Shown here: in pieces, positions 8,957 through 18,369 of the stretch
Position numbering within the stretch: position 1 is the stretch's first letter
How the letters are laid out: each line of letters starts with the position of its first letter
DNA from: Haemophilus influenzae
GTDB taxonomy: Bacteria; Pseudomonadota; Gammaproteobacteria; Enterobacterales; Pasteurellaceae
Assembly (NCBI RefSeq): GCF_900475755.1
Contig: NZ_LS483411.1
Span: 992,001-1,056,000 of the forward strand
Direction: 5' to 3'
Length of the DNA: 64,000 bases
The notes under the pieces: model-generated
Databases searched by the model: none
The model's input: the letters and a program-made list of their open reading frames with translations, nothing else
What the model was told of the DNA's origin: nothing
Program-made: the position numbers and the translations under genes

Positions 8957-8971
8957 TGAGAATTATTTGCA
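8957..8971 (+). promoter_or_regulatory. Fur-like box upstream of hitA
   Basis: TGAGAATTATTTGCA matches 11 of 14 defined positions of the Fur 7-1-7 model (TGATAAT-N-ATTATCA). It lies about 80 bases before the start of a ferric iron uptake operon, as expected for iron repression. Confidence 0.55.
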
Positions 8972-9022
8972 TTTAAATGAAATTAGGCATAGAATAGCCA
9001 CAATTCAGTCTTAACTGAATAA

Positions 9023-10048
<1,026 letters not shown>

Positions 10049-10058
10049 TCCAAATATT

Positions 10059-10145
10059 GCGTGCGTGTATTTGAAAAAATTCACGCACGCGTTTACAATT
10101 CTCTAACAAAATTAACCGCTTGCGTGCGTGAACTGAAAGGTTCAC
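10059..10145 (+). promoter_or_regulatory. Attenuator-like set of competing hairpins between hitA and hitB
   Basis: GCGTGCGTG (10059-10067) pairs perfectly with CACGCACGC (10082-10090). The same CACGCACGC can instead pair with a second GCGTGCGTG at 10122-10130. The second copy overlaps GTGAAC (10128-10133), which can pair with GTTCAC (10140-10145), 7 bases before the hitB ribosome-binding site. The structures are mutually exclusive. No long T-run follows the first stem. The role (mRNA stabilisation, partial termination or translational control) is inferred. Confidence 0.6.
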
Positions 10146-10165
10146 ATTCCTAAAAGGATTTAACT

Positions 10166-11686
10166 TTGCCTCGCAGACCGCCATTCTGGCTCACTTTACT
10201 TATCATCTTAATCGGGCTTCCGTTATGTTTGCCGTTTCTGTATGTCATTTTGCGTGCGACAGAAGTGGGATTAACGCGAAGTGTTGAGCTATTGTTTCGC
10301 CCTCGAATGGCTGAATTATTAAGCAATACAATGCTTTTAATGGTTTGTGTAACTATCGGTGCTATTTCACTTGGCACGCTTTGTGCTTTTTTACTTGAAC
10401 GTTATCGCTTTTTCGGTAAAGCTTTTTTTGAAGTGGCGATGACGTTACCCCTTTGTATTCCCGCCTTTGTAAGTTGTTTTACTTGGATCAGCCTCACATT
10501 CCGCGTTGAGGGTTTTTGGGGAACAATTGGTATTATGACATTAAGTTCATTTCCTTTGGCTTATTTGCCCGTTTCCGCCATACTAAAAAGACTTGATCGT
10601 TCTCTTGAAGAAGTAAGCCTTTCGCTGGGTAAAAGCCCTGTGTATACCTTTTGGTATGTTATTTTCCCGCAACTTAAACCCGCCATTGGTAGTAGTATCT
10701 TACTGATTGCTTTACATATGTTGATCGAATTTGGTGCAGTGTCAATTTTAAATTATCAAACCTTTACCACTGCCATTTTCCAAGAATATGAAATGTCTTT
10801 TAACAACAGCACTGCTGCATTATTATCCGCCGTTTTAATGGCGATTTGTATACTTATTGTTTTTGGGGAAATTTTCTTTCGTGGAAAACAAACCCTTTAC
10901 CACAGTGGAAAAGGTGTTACGCGTCCTTATCTCGTAAAAACACTTTCCTTTGGAAAACAATGTTTAACCTTCGGATTTTTCTCTAGCATATTCATTTTAA
11001 GCATTGGCGTGCCTGTGATTATGTTAATTTACTGGCTTATTGTGGGAACTTCACTCGAAAGTGCGGGTGATTTTTCAGAATTTTTATCGGCATTCAGCAA
11101 TTCATTTATCATTTCAGGCTTAGGCGCATTGCTTACCGTAATGTGTGCCTTGCCATTAGTTTGGGCAGCTGTTCGTTACCGTAGTTATTTAACGATTTGG
11201 ATCGACCGCTTGCCATATCTATTACACGCTGTGCCAGGCTTAGTCATTGCCTTATCATTAGTCTATTTTTCCATCCATTACGCTAACGACCTATATCAAA
11301 CCTTTTTTGTGATTATCATTGCCTACTTTATGCTCTATTTGCCAATGGCACAAACTACATTAAGAGCGTCTTTAGAGCAACTTTCCGATCAAATTGAAAA
11401 AGTCGGACAAAGTCTTGGGCGAAGCCCTTTCTATATTTTTCGCACCTTGACGCTACCAGCCATATTACCAGGTGTGGCCGCCGCATTTGCTTTGGTTTTT
11501 TTGAATTTAATGAAAGAGCTTACCGCGACGCTTTTGCTCACATCAAATGATATTAAAACCTTATCCATTGCTGTGTGGGAACATACCAGCGATGCGCAAT
11601 ATGCTGCCGCCACCCCTTATGCGTTAATGCTCGTTCTTTTTTCGGGTATTCCTGTATTTTTATTGAAAAAATATGCGTTTAAATAA
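10166..11686 (+). CDS. hitB: Ferric iron ABC transporter permease HitB
   Basis: A 506-residue inner-membrane protein made of two permease halves, each ending in an EAA-type loop: EEVSLSLGKSPVYTFWYVIF in the first and EKVGQSLGRSPFYIF in the second. It forms the channel for Fe3+ from HitA. The start is TTG at 10166, supported by AAAAGGA 7 bases upstream and an immediate MPRRPPFWLTLLIIL topology. It overlaps the longest hitC frame by 14 bases. Confidence 0.94.
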   Translation: MPRRPPFWLTLLIILIGLPLCLPFLYVILRATEVGLTRSVELLFRPRMAELLSNTMLLMVCVTIGAISLGTLCAFLLERYRFFGKAFFEVAMTLPLCIPAFVSCFTWISLTFRVEGFWGTIGIMTLSSFPLAYLPVSAILKRLDRSLEEVSLSLGKSPVYTFWYVIFPQLKPAIGSSILLIALHMLIEFGAVSILNYQTFTTAIFQEYEMSFNNSTAALLSAVLMAICILIVFGEIFFRGKQTLYHSGKGVTRPYLVKTLSFGKQCLTFGFFSSIFILSIGVPVIMLIYWLIVGTSLESAGDFSEFLSAFSNSFIISGLGALLTVMCALPLVWAAVRYRSYLTIWIDRLPYLLHAVPGLVIALSLVYFSIHYANDLYQTFFVIIIAYFMLYLPMAQTTLRASLEQLSDQIEKVGQSLGRSPFYIFRTLTLPAILPGVAAAFALVFLNLMKELTATLLLTSNDIKTLSIAVWEHTSDAQYAAATPYALMLVLFSGIPVFLLKKYAFK

Positions 11687-12743
11687 AATGATAAATAATC
11701 CGTTATTAACCGTTAAAAATCTCAATAAATTTTTTAATGAACAACAAGTTCTGCACGATATTTCATTCAGCTTACAACGCGGAGAAATCCTCTTTTTACT
11801 TGGTGCTTCAGGCTGTGGCAAAACTACATTATTACGTGCCATTGCAGGATTTGAACACCCCAATACTGGCGAAATTTGGCTAAAAGAGCGGTTAATTTTT
11901 GGCGAGAATTTTAATCTTCCAACGCAACAACGTCATCTCGGTTATGTGGTGCAAGAGGGCGTACTTTTTCCTCACTTAAATGTCTATCGCAACATTGCTT
12001 ACGGATTAGGCAACGGCAAAGGAAAAAATAGCGAAGAAAAAACGCGGATTGAACAAATAATGCAACTAACGGGTATTTTTGAACTGGCGGATCGCTTTCC
12101 ACATCAACTTTCAGGCGGACAACAACAACGCGTAGCATTGGCGCGTGCTTTAGCCCCTAATCCAGAACTGATTTTATTAGACGAGCCTTTCAGTGCCTTA
12201 GACGAGCATCTTCGCCAACAAATTCGCCAAGAGATGCTCCAAGCACTTCGCCAAAGCGGTGCTTCCGCAATTTTCGTTACTCACGACCGTGATGAATCCT
12301 TACGCTACGCTGATAAAATCGCCATTATTCAGCAAGGTAAAATTTTACAAATCGATACGCCACGCACCCTTTATTGGTCGCCTAATCATCTTGAAACAGC
12401 AAAATTTATGGGGGAAAGTATTGTTTTGCCTGCAAATCTACTCGATGAAAATACCGCTCAATGCCAATTAGGCAATATTCCTATAAAAAATAAATCAATC
12501 TCACAAAATCAAGGTAGGATTTTGCTTCGTCCAGAACAATTTAGCCTGTTTAAAACATCAGAAAATCCAACCGCACTTTTTAATGGACAAATAAAACAAA
12601 TTGAATTTAAAGGAAAAATTACCTCCATTCAAATTGAAATTAATGGCTACGCAATATGGATTGAGAACGTTATTTCTCCCGATTTATCTATTGGCGATAA
12701 TTTGCCTGTTTATTTACATAGAAAAGGGCTTTTTTACGCTTAA
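11673..12743 (+). CDS. hitC: Ferric iron ABC transporter ATPase HitC
   Basis: A 356-residue ABC ATPase with Walker A GASGCGKTT, signature [15 protein letters not shown], Walker B LILLDEPFSALD and switch His in FVTHDRDE. A C-terminal domain (about residues 240-356) is of the type found in FbpC. Two starts are possible: ATG 11673 (overlapping hitB, translational coupling) and ATG 11688 (MINNPLL). Neither has a clear Shine-Dalgarno. Last gene of hitABC, followed by a terminator. Confidence 0.94.
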   Translation: MRLNKMINNPLLTVKNLNKFFNEQQVLHDISFSLQRGEILFLLGASGCGKTTLLRAIAGFEHPNTGEIWLKERLIFGENFNLPTQQRHLGYVVQEGVLFPHLNVYRNIAYGLGNGKGKNSEEKTRIEQIMQLTGIFELADRFPHQLSGGQQQRVALARALAPNPELILLDEPFSALDEHLRQQIRQEMLQALRQSGASAIFVTHDRDESLRYADKIAIIQQGKILQIDTPRTLYWSPNHLETAKFMGESIVLPANLLDENTAQCQLGNIPIKNKSISQNQGRILLRPEQFSLFKTSENPTALFNGQIKQIEFKGKITSIQIEINGYAIWIENVISPDLSIGDNLPVYLHRKGLFYA

Positions 12744-12748
12744 CAATA

Positions 12749-12779
12749 AAGCCTTATCTTCACGATAAGGCTTATTTTT
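12749..12779. terminator. Bidirectional terminator after hitC
   Basis: AAGCCTTATC / GATAAGGCTT is a perfect 10-bp stem with the loop TTCAC, followed by TATTTTT. The convergent peptidase gene ends immediately beside it. Confidence 0.85.
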
Positions 12780-13458
12780 AAACAATATATTCGGAAAAAA
12801 TTTGTTCAAGATGTGATATTAAACAGTCTGCGCCTAAAATATTTTCCCCTTTCCACGCCTGTTGCAAAATCTCTGGAGAAAATTGCTGGCTTGCCAATTC
12901 AGCTAACGGCAAATAACTGATATGCCAAGGCTCCCGCCCCACTTTCTTATTGGACTGCATATTCATAAAAGGCAAAGCAAAATCAAAGTGCGGTAAATTT
13001 TCGGCAAGAAATTCACTCAATTCAAAGAAGTAGCCGCCTTTTTCATATTCCCAAGGCTCCAGTTGTAAAGATTGCCCTTGTGGCAAAAGATCAGGATCAA
13101 AAATATCCACTTCCGTTCCCCAATGATGACGGCTCGCCCCCGGCAATGCAGACCAACGTAAAATCGCCTGACATTTTTGCCAGTCATCTAATTGGTTCAA
13201 ATCTAATGCCTTTCCTGCATCATCGTGTACTTTTCGCTCGCCCTTAAATTTACTGTTCCAAATAAGTTTTTGGCGTTCAAAATCACGAAAACTGCTCGCA
13301 GGCTGTAAATTAAAGCCATTTTTTGCCGCACTTTGTTGCAAAGCTTGAAATGCTTGCATAGCTTGTGTTTGCAAAAAATGATTTGATGAATGAGTTGTGG
13401 GTAAATTGACTAAATGCTCACGAGACTTTCCTGTAAGCATTTCTAGGGTTAATTTCAT
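12778..13458 (-). CDS. M15 family peptidase (VanY/LAS type, D-alanyl-D-alanine carboxypeptidase-like)
   Basis: A 226-residue protein with the zinc motifs of M15 LAS peptidases: SRHHWGTEVDIFD (SxHxxGxxxD) and EPWHISY. The fold also contains SSFRDFERQ early on. Such enzymes cut D-Ala or L-Ala-D-Glu bonds in muropeptides. There is no evident signal peptide, so a cytoplasmic role in peptidoglycan recycling is as likely as a periplasmic one. It follows dapE with only one base between, so the two are cotranscribed, both touching cell-wall amino acids. Confidence 0.8.
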   Translation of the reverse strand: MKLTLEMLTGKSREHLVNLPTTHSSNHFLQTQAMQAFQALQQSAAKNGFNLQPASSFRDFERQKLIWNSKFKGERKVHDDAGKALDLNQLDDWQKCQAILRWSALPGASRHHWGTEVDIFDPDLLPQGQSLQLEPWEYEKGGYFFELSEFLAENLPHFDFALPFMNMQSNKKVGREPWHISYLPLAELASQQFSPEILQQAWKGENILGADCLISHLEQIFSEYIV

Positions 13459-13459
13459 T

Positions 13460-14593
13460 TTAGCTATCCAATAAATTCACTAACATTTTGTGATAAATTT
13501 CACCGCACTTGCCAAGATCTTCTATACTGACACATTCATTGACTTTATGAATGGTTGAATTTAACGGACCAAATTCCACTACTTCTGCGCCCATCAATGC
13601 AATAAAACGACCGTCTGACGTGCCACCACCTGTTTCAGCCTTTGGCGTTATGCCTATGGTTTCCTCAATAGCGGAGGTTATCGAATCTAATAATTTACCT
13701 GGTTTTGTTAAAAAGGGTTTGCCTGATAAATTCCATTCAATACGATATTTCAAATTGTGTTTTTCTAGCATTTCAGCGACTTTTTGCTTAATGATTTCAT
13801 CCGTGACTTCTGTGCAATAACGCAAATTAAACTGAATATATAATTCAGCAGGAATTACATTATTACTTCCCGTACCCGCGTGAATGTTAGCAATTTGTAG
13901 GATTGTTGGCGGGAAAAATTCATTGCCTTTATCCCATTGGTAAGTCGTTAATTCTTGCAAGAATGGGGCTGCTTTATGGATTGGGTTTTCAGCTAAATGC
14001 GGATAGGCTACGTGTCCTTGAATACCTTTAATATAGAGATTTCCTGTAATTGAGCCGCGGCGACCATTTTTGACAACATCGCCTAAGTTTTTAGCACTCG
14101 ATGGCTCTCCAACCATACAATAAGTAATTTTTTCATCACGCGCCATTAACGTCTCAACCACGCGTATAGTTCCATCTTTTGCGGCAGCCTCTTCATCAGA
14201 GGTAATCAATAATGCAATGGTGCCTTTATGATTAGGATTTGCTTTTACGTATTCTTCTGCCGCCACAATCATTGCTGCAAGGGAGCCTTTCATATCCGCC
14301 GCACCACGCCCATAAAGCATGCCATCAATAATCTCCGCAGAAAACGGCGGAGACGACCATTGATTTTCATCGCCAGTAGGCACAACATCCGTATGACCTG
14401 CAAAAGCAATAACTGGCTCGCTCGTTCCGTGTTTTGCCCACAAATTCAACGTGTCATTAAAAGGCATCCATTCAATTTGAAAACCTAATTTTTCTAAACC
14501 TTCGGCAATAATTTGCTGACAGCCTTCGTCATTTGGGCTAATAGACGGGCGACGAATTAAATCTTGCGCCAACGAAACCACTTTTTCTTTCAT
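13460..14593 (-). CDS. dapE: Succinyl-diaminopimelate desuccinylase
   Basis: This dizinc M20 hydrolase releases L,L-diaminopimelate and succinate in lysine and peptidoglycan synthesis. The length of 377 residues is exactly that of the well-studied H. influenzae enzyme. Metal and catalytic residues are visible: H67 in [11 protein letters not shown]100 in [10 protein letters not shown]134-E135 in [10 protein letters not shown], and a late His in NSTIHKVNE. It lies 27 bases downstream of the yffB-like gene on the minus strand and one base upstream of the M15 peptidase. Confidence 0.97.
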   Translation of the reverse strand: MKEKVVSLAQDLIRRPSISPNDEGCQQIIAEGLEKLGFQIEWMPFNDTLNLWAKHGTSEPVIAFAGHTDVVPTGDENQWSSPPFSAEIIDGMLYGRGAADMKGSLAAMIVAAEEYVKANPNHKGTIALLITSDEEAAAKDGTIRVVETLMARDEKITYCMVGEPSSAKNLGDVVKNGRRGSITGNLYIKGIQGHVAYPHLAENPIHKAAPFLQELTTYQWDKGNEFFPPTILQIANIHAGTGSNNVIPAELYIQFNLRYCTEVTDEIIKQKVAEMLEKHNLKYRIEWNLSGKPFLTKPGKLLDSITSAIEETIGITPKAETGGGTSDGRFIALMGAEVVEFGPLNSTIHKVNECVSIEDLGKCGEIYHKMLVNLLDS

Positions 14594-14620
14594 AAAAACT
14601 CCTAAGAAAATAACCGCACT

Positions 14621-14965
14621 TTAAGCAAAAGCAGCCTGATATTCCTTTTCATTAAATCCAATTAATGCCTTCCCATCTTGTAAAATAATTGGGCGTTTAA
14701 TTAAAGTTGGATTCTCAGCCAACACGGAAAGTGCGGTGGTTTTATCAAGAGAATTTTTAACTTGCTCATCCAAATTACGCCAAGTTGTACTGCGTTTATT
14801 CACTAACACATCCCAGCCAAATTGAGTTTCCGCTTGGGTTAAAAAATTCAAATCTAACCCATCAATACGGTAATCATGGAGTTTATATTCAATATTGTGA
14901 TCCGCCAACCATTTCAACGCTTTCTTTACTGTATCGCAATTTTTAATACCGTAAACTGTAATCAT
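14621..14965 (-). CDS. ArsC/Spx-family thioredoxin-fold protein (YffB-like)
   Basis: A 114-residue protein that starts MITVYGIKNCDTVKKALKWL, with a single cysteine in the CxxV position typical of YffB. The conserved tail NPTLIKRPII is the ArsC-family anion-binding segment. It precedes dapE, an arrangement shared by other gamma-proteobacteria from memory. The biochemical role is unknown; glutathione-dependent thiol chemistry is a guess from the fold. Confidence 0.87.
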   Translation of the reverse strand: MITVYGIKNCDTVKKALKWLADHNIEYKLHDYRIDGLDLNFLTQAETQFGWDVLVNKRSTTWRNLDEQVKNSLDKTTALSVLAENPTLIKRPIILQDGKALIGFNEKEYQAAFA

Positions 14966-14982
14966 ATTTCACCTAAAAAAGA

Positions 14983-15014
14983 AAAATCCTCAATCTAATC
15001 AGATTGAGGATTTT
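14983..15014 (-). terminator. Terminator after htpG
   Basis: A perfect 14-bp inverted repeat (AAAATCCTCAATCT with its complement) and a four-base loop. On the minus strand it is followed by TCTTTTTT. It separates htpG from the yffB-dapE group. Confidence 0.9.
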
Positions 15015-15043
15015 AACCCTTATGCTACTTCATCTCAAATGAA

Positions 15044-16924
15044 TTAACCTAACAACTTATTGATACGTTTAATAAACGCAGCTGGATTTTCCAAAGATCC
15101 GCGCTCTGCTAACATAGCTTGTTCAAGCAACAGTTCCACCCAATCAGCAAATTCAGTTTCATCTGCAATATCAGCCACTTTTTTCACTAAATGATGTTCT
15201 GGATTAAGTTCAAAAGTGTATTTTACTTCTGGAACAGGTTGCCCTGCGGCTGCAAACAATTTCGCCATTTGAGTCGTCATTTGATCGTTATCTGTAGAAA
15301 CTACCGCTGGTGTATCTGTTAAATTGTGAGTTAAACGCACCATTTTCACACGTTCCCCAAGCAAGTTTTTCACACGCTCAATAAAACTACCAAAGGCTTC
15401 ATCTTGTTGTTTTTGTGTTTCAGATTCTTTATCCGCTAAATCGCCTAAATCCAAATCGGCTTTCGTGATACTTTGTAATTGTTTACCGTCAAATTCAGTT
15501 AAATAGCTTAACATCCATTCATCAATGCGATCGGAAAGCAATAAAACCTCAATGCCTTTTTTATTGAATAACTCCAAGTGCGGACTATTTTTCGCTGCAA
15601 CATAACTATCCGCTGTAATGTAATAGATAGCTTTTTGCCCCTCTTTCATACGCGAGATGTAATCTTCTAAAGAGACAGTTTGCTCGCTGCTATCATTATG
15701 CGTTGAAGCAAAACGCAATAACTTCGCGACAGTTTCTTTATTAGCAAAATCTTCTGCAGGGCCTTCTTTCAAGACTAAACCAAACTCTTTCCAGAATTGG
15801 AGATATTTTTCTGTATCATCTTTTGCTAATTTTTCTAGCATTTGTAATGAACGCTTAGTTAATGCTTTGCGTAATGCTGCAGTAATTTTGTTATCTTGCA
15901 AAATTTCACGAGATACATTTAATGGCAAGTCATTGCTATCAATTAAACCACGCATAAAACGTAGATAATTCGGCATAAATTGCTCAGCATCATCCATAAT
16001 AAATACACGTTGAACATAAAGTTTTAAGCCGTGTTTATGTTCGCGATTAAATAAATCCCAAGGTGCTTTAGCTGGCACATAAAGCAAACTAGTATATGCT
16101 TGATTTCCTTCAACTTTGTTATGCGCCCAAGTCACAGGATCTGCAAAATCATGGCTTAAATGTTTGTAAAACTCCTTATATTCCTCATCGGAGACATCAT
16201 TTTTAGAACGCGTCCAAAGTGCATCGGATTTATTAATTTTCTCCCATTTTTCGCCGCACTCTTTGCCTTCATCATCGTATTCTTTCGTCAGCATTTCCAC
16301 TGGCAAGCCAATATGGTCAGAATATTTACTGATAATTTCACGCAAACGCCATTCGTTTAAAAATTCTTTTTCATCTTCACGTAAGTGCAAAATCACATCT
16401 GTGCCACGGGATTTTTTCTCAATATCCGCCACAGAATATTCGCCTTCGCCCGCAGATTCCCAAAGTACGGCTTTATCCGCCTCTTCACCAGCTGCTCTGG
16501 TTTTTACAGTCACTTTATCTGCCACAATAAAAGCTGAATAAAAACCTACACCAAACTGCCCAATAAACTGGCTATTTTTTGCTTGATCTTGACCAAGTGC
16601 GGTTAAAAATTCTTTTGTTCCTGATTTCGCAATCGTACCCAAATGATCGATGACTTGCTCGCGAGTCATACCAATGCCGTTATCGCTAATTGTGATAGTG
16701 CCTTTGTCCGTATCAAAGCTCACACGCACACGCAAGTCGCCATCACTTTCATATAAAGCAGGGTTGGAAAGCGCTTTAAAACGTAATTTATCTGCCGCAT
16801 CAGAGGCATTAGAAATTAATTCACGTAAGAAAATTTCTTTGTTGGAATACAAAGAATGAATCATTAATTGGAGGAGTTGTTTGACTTCAGATTGGAAGCC
16901 ACGAGTTTCTTGATTTTGTGACAT
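15044..16924 (-). CDS. htpG: Hsp90-family chaperone HtpG
   Basis: The ATG ending at 16924 gives 626 residues ([14 protein letters not shown]), the family's usual start, with AAGGAA just upstream. A five-residue longer frame (MKEKI) has no such site. The GHKL ATPase motifs are visible: [25 protein letters not shown] and [11 protein letters not shown]. The middle client-binding and C-terminal dimerisation domains are full length. It is an ATP-dependent cytosolic chaperone. Terminators lie on both sides, so it is a single-gene unit. Confidence 0.97.
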   Translation of the reverse strand: MSQNQETRGFQSEVKQLLQLMIHSLYSNKEIFLRELISNASDAADKLRFKALSNPALYESDGDLRVRVSFDTDKGTITISDNGIGMTREQVIDHLGTIAKSGTKEFLTALGQDQAKNSQFIGQFGVGFYSAFIVADKVTVKTRAAGEEADKAVLWESAGEGEYSVADIEKKSRGTDVILHLREDEKEFLNEWRLREIISKYSDHIGLPVEMLTKEYDDEGKECGEKWEKINKSDALWTRSKNDVSDEEYKEFYKHLSHDFADPVTWAHNKVEGNQAYTSLLYVPAKAPWDLFNREHKHGLKLYVQRVFIMDDAEQFMPNYLRFMRGLIDSNDLPLNVSREILQDNKITAALRKALTKRSLQMLEKLAKDDTEKYLQFWKEFGLVLKEGPAEDFANKETVAKLLRFASTHNDSSEQTVSLEDYISRMKEGQKAIYYITADSYVAAKNSPHLELFNKKGIEVLLLSDRIDEWMLSYLTEFDGKQLQSITKADLDLGDLADKESETQKQQDEAFGSFIERVKNLLGERVKMVRLTHNLTDTPAVVSTDNDQMTTQMAKLFAAAGQPVPEVKYTFELNPEHHLVKKVADIADETEFADWVELLLEQAMLAERGSLENPAAFIKRINKLLG

Positions 16925-17001
16925 AATTTTTTCCTTCATAAAGATAAAAATTGAACGTCACAGATATAAGAATAAAAAGAAAGATTTCAAGGGGAAAAGC
17001 A

Positions 17002-17029
17002 AAGTGCGGTGAATTTTCACCGCACTTTT
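17002..17029 (-). terminator. Inverted uptake-signal pair acting as terminator
   Basis: AAAGTGCGGTGAA and TTCACCGCACTTT form a 13-bp stem with a two-base loop, made of two opposed uptake signal cores. It lies just after the stop of the binding-protein gene on the minus strand. Confidence 0.85.
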
Positions 17030-17045
17030 ATCAGGCTAACATCAA

Positions 17046-18107
17046 TTACTCTTTTCTTTCCTTCACATTTTCAACCCAGCGTTCTATTAATCGTTTCGCC
17101 TCTTGATCCGAACCAAATTTGATGAAATCAATATCAAGTAGTTTAAGTTTTGCTGGCTCTGAAAGATGTGGATGCGCTTTGGCATGAATATTTGTTGGCA
17201 GTTGGTAAGAATCCGCCTCACGCCAATGAATTTCTTGGGCTTCAGCAGAAAGAACAAAATCGACAAAGCGTTTAGCATTCTCTAAATTGCGTCCATTTTT
17301 AATGATACTGACCGCCCCTAACGTATAGCCTATGCCTTCGCAAGGTAAAGCACCAATAACTGGCGCACCTTTATCCTTTTCACGCACATAAGTATGCATA
17401 AAACCAATATCAACAGCGGCTGCGCCCGTAGAAATATTAGCCGTTGCTAATCCAGTTTTCGTGTATTGAGCAATGTTTTTGTCAAGTTCTTTCAAATAAG
17501 CAAAGGCTTTATCTTCGCCCATAATTTCAATTAAAGTTGTAAGAATAGTGTAGCCAGTGCCCGATACTCGAGGATCTGGATATTGAATTAACCCTTTAAA
17601 TTCTGGTTTTAATAAATCAGCATAACATTGAGGTTTCGCGATATTTTTTTCAGCTAGCAGTTTTTCATTCATCCCAATGCCAAGCTCCATAAGATAAATA
17701 ATCGACGTAGTATCGCCACGTTGTTCCGTGAGCTTTTTGAATTGAGGCATAATTTCTTTTTGCAGAGGCGAACGATAAGTTTCTAACAAACCTGCATCTC
17801 GTGCTTGAAAGTGCGGTTCCAATGTACCGCCATACCACACGTCTGCTTGTGGATTTTCTTTTTCAGCTTTGATTTTGCCTAATACAGTCCCAGTGCTATT
17901 ACGCACAAACTGAGTGTCCACATTATATTTTTTGCTAAAAGCGCGAGCGACTTTTTCACAAGTCGTGTTTTGGACGCTGCAATACAGCACTAATTTGCCT
18001 TCTGCTTGAGCAGGGGTTGATAAACTTAATCCTAATAAGCCGCAACCAAGCACGCTGGAAAGTGCGGTCAATTTAAAAGAATTTTTTAAAGAAAAAGAGA
18101 GTGTCAT
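17046..18107 (-). CDS. Orphan periplasmic substrate-binding protein (AfuA/FbpA-like), under a TPP riboswitch
   Basis: A 353-residue ABC-type binding protein with a signal peptide ending TPAQA before EGKLVLYCS. A GCG near residue 22 is a weaker lipobox alternative. Segments such as ADVWYGGTLEPHFQARDAGLLE and YPDPRVSGTGYTIL fit the family that includes AfuA and ferric-binding proteins. H. influenzae annotations would call it an iron or AfuA-like protein. No permease or ATPase gene is adjacent: htpG follows. The TPP riboswitch in its leader argues instead for thiamine, a thiamine precursor or a related ligand. It has AAGGATG before the ATG. Family sure, ligand unknown. Confidence 0.85.
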   Translation of the reverse strand: MTLSFSLKNSFKLTALSSVLGCGLLGLSLSTPAQAEGKLVLYCSVQNTTCEKVARAFSKKYNVDTQFVRNSTGTVLGKIKAEKENPQADVWYGGTLEPHFQARDAGLLETYRSPLQKEIMPQFKKLTEQRGDTTSIIYLMELGIGMNEKLLAEKNIAKPQCYADLLKPEFKGLIQYPDPRVSGTGYTILTTLIEIMGEDKAFAYLKELDKNIAQYTKTGLATANISTGAAAVDIGFMHTYVREKDKGAPVIGALPCEGIGYTLGAVSIIKNGRNLENAKRFVDFVLSAEAQEIHWREADSYQLPTNIHAKAHPHLSEPAKLKLLDIDFIKFGSDQEAKRLIERWVENVKERKE

Positions 18108-18169
18108 GATGCATCCTTACTTATATGAATACAGAAAAAAGTAAGTCAGCCCTTTAAGTAAGAAGGAGA

Positions 18170-18250
18170 GATTAGTTTCCTACGCCAGTGCTAACTGTTT
18201 CAGGTTCACGGGTATTTTCTCAGCGATGTCCGCACCCCGACTAACCGTGA
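18170..18250 (-). promoter_or_regulatory. TPP riboswitch (THI element)
   Basis: Read on the minus strand, the segment contains the conserved blocks of the thiamine pyrophosphate aptamer in order: GGGGTGC, GCTGAGA, ATACCC, GAACCTGA, and AGTTAGCACTGGCGTAGG. It closes with complementary GTTAGT and ACTAA (P1). It lies about 65 bases upstream of the ATG of the binding-protein gene, so TPP should repress that gene. Confidence 0.95.
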
Positions 18251-18308
18251 ATCAATATAAGTTGTAATACTATTTTTGTAAAGTCGGATAAGTTTATGAT
18301 TTTCTTGA

Positions 18309-18355
18309 TTGTGATATAAAAAAATTAGACTTATAATTCCTGTAAATTTGAACAG
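18309..18355 (+). promoter_or_regulatory. uvrD promoter with LexA box
   Basis: TTGTGA (18309-18314) and TATAAT (18332-18337) are spaced by 17 bases. Immediately downstream, CTGTAAATTTGAACAG (18340-18355) is a perfect CTGT-N8-ACAG SOS box, 15 bases before the uvrD ATG. SOS control of uvrD is known in E. coli. Confidence 0.8.
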
Positions 18356-18369
18356 ATAAAAATTTCATC

